From the NCBI GenBank assembly GCA_003551785.1, contig PUNP01000095.1, forward strand, positions 1 to 8,864: DNA of 8,864 bases, read 5' to 3'. The translations under genes and the position numbers were made by a program. This document shows positions 6,143 to 8,864 of this stretch, one piece after another. The stretch is from Candidatus Brocadiaceae bacterium (GTDB lineage: Bacteria; Planctomycetota; Brocadiia; SM23-32). The notes under the pieces are model-generated. The model saw only the letters and a list, made by a program, of their open reading frames with translations. It ran no database searches and was not told the origin of the DNA. The stretch's first letter is position 1. The number at the start of each line of letters is the position of its first letter.

Positions 6143-8864
6143 TTAGCTTTTCTCCTCTGTATTATTATCTTCTTCAAAATAGCTGATACCTTTTTGGGCA
6201 TATTCTTCCTTGACCTCGGGTTCCACGGTTCTCCAGATTAGGAACTGCTTTCGAATAACATTCATGAATCGGCGGTTCAGTCTCTTCCAGTTTCCCGGTT
6301 CTCCGCTGATACGACGTATCTTCACATGTATTTCATAAATATTGTCTTCTGAAGGGATAAGCATCATATGAATATCTTCGGAAACACTCAAATCAAAAGG
6401 TGCAATCCAGCACCTGAATGAAATTAAATATCCATCGAGTTCCCCTTTATCAAGCGCAGAGAGTTTTGTACCCTGTGTATAGAAATCACCAACGGAATCT
6501 TCACCAAATGAATCAAAATATTCGCTCAGGAAGAAGAAAAGCCCCAAAGCTTCAATACCGCTGATAGTGAAAGGAAATTCAAATTCCCAGTCATCACCGT
6601 CAGGCTCAGGCATATGCCATTTCCGCGTAACATCGGGGACAGCCATTTGAGCAGCTTTTTTCGCAGGATAGATGGTTGAAAGCAAAACGACGGCCATAAC
6701 GAGCATAGTTGAAAAGACAGCGGCCAGTGAGGAATAATTCAGTGTGAGACCTGCAAGGACACCAAATTCCATCAACAACCTAGCAATTACCTGGCCGATC
6801 AAATAACCTGATACGCCGCCAAGCACAGCATATACGGAAGCTTCGGCAATAAACAGAGCGCCGATGTGGATCGGGGCCAGCCCGACAGATGAGAAAATAC
6901 CGATCTCATTAAAACGTTCATACACCGACCCTAACATAGTATTCAAAATGATGGAAGCGGCTATCAATATCGGGATGAAAAGGCCACCCAGCCCGGCAAA
7001 AGCTGTTCTATCTGCGGAGCTGTAAACTGTAACCCGATCATCAATCCCCGCAAAGACAGTTATGGCGAGACGTGATACAAAGTTCTCTATATGGCCTCTG
7101 ACATCTTCACCCTCGTGAAAATGGACAGCGAGCGATTGCAGCGTACCCCCCACTTCACGGACCCGCTCATATGGCAAAATTATAACGTTTTCTACATCCT
7201 GATGGGTAAATGTCTCCAGCCCGGTTCGCACATCCACATCGTCAATGGTCTGCTCCTGTTCAATATGACCGGGAAGATCCGTGAAATCTGCAGGAGTCAG
7301 AGGGGCATTGTCCAAATCAACATGTTGGCGCAACTCGCCTGCATCGAAAATACCTTTTAGTAGATGAGGTTTACCAAAAACAATAACTGATTTTTCACCG
7401 ACATCATCTTCAGTAAGCCCCAGCAAAGCGGCCATATAGTCCGGCAGGATGCAAACATTTTTTTCCCCAGGAGCAAACCACTCACCGGCGATTAAAAACT
7501 GCTGCGGTCTCATCACCTCCGTTTCTTTATGGGACAGTCCGAGCGCACTGAAAGCATAGACTCGCTCAGTATCCTCATTTTCCGTCGTGAGTGACAAATT
7601 GAGGGTTCTGTTTCTTTCGCGGTTCAACAACCAGGCTCGGGGAGCAATAATACCCACCTCTGAGAACTCCAGTTTGATCTGTTCGTATGCGGGATTTTCA
7701 ATGGGACGCCATATTCTGTCACGAATCAGAGCACCTTCATAATTCGGCACATTGGGTCTGCGCACCTGCGTAAAGCGAAGGTAAGCGGATATGGAGGTAA
7801 AAGATAAAACCGTAAATGTCAGCAACACAAGTGTAACACTGGTAAGAGTCGTCCGGATTTTACGTTTTTTCATGTTGTTCACACCCAGACGAAAAGCAGC
7901 AAAGGAAGCCCCCATGCGTCCAACATCGGTTTCATAGACTTTTTGCTTTTTTTGTTTCCCCACTTCAATCTGATCCTGAAATTTTGTATTGATGACAGTA
8001 ATAACAATAACCGCAAGGGTAAGAATAATGAATCCCAGTAGAATGATCTCGGGGGCGTCAGCAATACGAAAAGCAGGATGCACCCAGCGCATTATCAGAT
8101 AAGTAGCCAGGAATATCCCCGCAGTTCCAGCTATTTGTTTGGGAAAATCGACGAACCCAAAGAGCAGCCTCTCCATGAAATAGGCGAAGGGGATGAGCAG
8201 AAACATATAAAATATAACCCCTATAATCACATCATTTATAGTCTTGCCTACCTCCGGGTAAGCGCGTGACTCAATCGCTGCTGCGCGCATGGCATATTGA
8301 GTATGACGCTCCCAGTCTTGTGCTTCCATCGCTTCCCGAGCCTCTTGAATAGAACTTTCGGCCAGTCTGTGGAGCATATCCAGACGTTCGTTACGAATTC
8401 CATATCGCTGCAGGTATTCCCTCATCCTGAATTCATTGAGATAGAACATATCGCGTGCCTTACGATAATGCGGGAAGGAAAGTATGCGGGTTACGGCCGG
8501 ATCATAACCTTTTCCTTCAGCAGCCGCCTGGTTTTCAGCATGGGAGGAATTCAGATGCAGAAAACGATAGCCGAGAATGTCGGAGGCCAGACCGACTTTG
8601 AAAAGCCGTCCAGGCTCGCTGAATACGACCCCATAAGGTTCCACATCCGTTTTATAGCTCAAGGGATTGACTTTAGAGACGCTGTAACCAAACTTTGACG
8701 GCCTGCCGTCTCCTTCGTCAAATATGTGGAGTCGATCAAGCTGTCTCAAGTACATCGGGTCAACAAGGCTCAGTATATCGGTTGGTACAGCCTCAAATAA
8801 CACGGCCATATGCCTCAGAAATGCATAATTTAAGTCGATAGTCATGGGATAGTCTTGGGCACCG
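6143..8864 (-). CDS. Large FtsX/MacB-type ABC transporter permease, 5'-partial
   Basis: This is a polytopic inner-membrane permease that should work with an ABC ATPase, probably the one at 337-1182. Counting from the ATG at 8845 (900 codons), residues 1-200 form a mostly soluble region with charged helices near 125-195. Hydrophobic segments follow at about 205-228, 236-253 and 266-286. A classical FtsX/MacB unit comes next: a membrane helix at 333-355, an extracytoplasmic domain at about 356-615, and helices at 618-640, 662-695 and 704-727. FtsX hallmarks are ERFNEIGIFSSVG (643-655) and the YPAKKAAQM exit motif (726-734). A cytoplasmic tail of about 160 residues follows, longer than usual. 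The frame stays open upstream of that ATG to the window edge (codons reading GAQDYP) and no ribosome site precedes it, so the true start is outside the window. The stop lies 2 nt before the next gene. The substrate is unknown. Confidence 0.9.
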   Translation of the reverse strand, partial: GAQDYPMTIDLNYAFLRHMAVLFEAVPTDILSLVDPMYLRQLDRLHIFDEGDGRPSKFGYSVSKVNPLSYKTDVEPYGVVFSEPGRLFKVGLASDILGYRFLHLNSSHAENQAAAEGKGYDPAVTRILSFPHYRKARDMFYLNEFRMREYLQRYGIRNERLDMLHRLAESSIQEAREAMEAQDWERHTQYAMRAAAIESRAYPEVGKTINDVIIGVIFYMFLLIPFAYFMERLLFGFVDFPKQIAGTAGIFLATYLIMRWVHPAFRIADAPEIILLGFIILTLAVIVITVINTKFQDQIEVGKQKKQKVYETDVGRMGASFAAFRLGVNNMKKRKIRTTLTSVTLVLLTFTVLSFTSISAYLRFTQVRRPNVPNYEGALIRDRIWRPIENPAYEQIKLEFSEVGIIAPRAWLLNRERNRTLNLSLTTENEDTERVYAFSALGLSHKETEVMRPQQFLIAGEWFAPGEKNVCILPDYMAALLGLTEDDVGEKSVIVFGKPHLLKGIFDAGELRQHVDLDNAPLTPADFTDLPGHIEQEQTIDDVDVRTGLETFTHQDVENVIILPYERVREVGGTLQSLAVHFHEGEDVRGHIENFVSRLAITVFAGIDDRVTVYSSADRTAFAGLGGLFIPILIAASIILNTMLGSVYERFNEIGIFSSVGLAPIHIGALFIAEASVYAVLGGVSGYLIGQVIARLLMEFGVLAGLTLNYSSLAAVFSTMLVMAVVLLSTIYPAKKAAQMAVPDVTRKWHMPEPDGDDWEFEFPFTISGIEALGLFFFLSEYFDSFGEDSVGDFYTQGTKLSALDKGELDGYLISFRCWIAPFDLSVSEDIHMMLIPSEDNIYEIHVKIRRISGEPGNWKRLNRRFMNVIRKQFLIWRTVEPEVKEEYAQKGISYFEEDNNTEEKS

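Overview
The window is a compact, single-direction block: every gene I can support is on the minus strand, so the genes are transcribed from the right edge towards position 1. The layout looks like an uncultured bacterium of moderate GC, with operons packed to 1-4 nt, Shine-Dalgarno (SD) motifs, and an intergenic cluster of short palindromic repeats. I think of Planctomycetes/Verrucomicrobia-like or related candidate-phylum genomes, but this rests on general resemblance only. No rRNA, tRNA, CRISPR array, transposase or phage gene is visible.

In transcription order: (1) 8864-6143, a large FtsX/MacB-type ABC permease whose 5' end lies outside the window; (2) 6140-4134, a polytopic membrane protein resembling the OPT/DUF6785-type 'peptide transporter' group; (3) 4093-3224, a soluble protein of unknown function that appears to be two copies of one ~140-residue domain; (4) 3222-2836, a PqqD-like small protein with no ATG, GTG or TTG codon anywhere in frame, apparently started at ATT behind a good SD; (5) 2839-1418, a second FtsX-type permease with a Rossmann/glutamine-amidotransferase-like domain in its extracytoplasmic loop; (6) 1182-337, the MacB/LolD-type ABC ATPase that could energise both permeases. 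Genes 1-2 are 2 nt apart, 3-4 are 1 nt apart and 4-5 overlap by ATGA. Genes 2-3 are separated by 40 bp holding a small inverted repeat. The ATPase follows a 235-bp gap with a possible promoter of its own.

Together the genes suggest a multi-component membrane export or extraction system: one ATPase, two different FtsX permeases, an OPT-like carrier and two soluble partners. The PqqD-like protein belongs to a fold used elsewhere to bind peptide substrates, and the OPT family is known for peptide or metal-chelate transport, so a peptide-type substrate is a reasonable guess. No modifying enzyme or convincing precursor peptide is in the window, and the substrate is unknown.

Positions 1-336, downstream of the ATPase, are non-coding. 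They hold three copies of one hairpin repeat (one inverted, one with a compensatory base-pair change) and one and a half copies of a second palindromic repeat. Long open frames across this stretch are translations of repeats, not genes.
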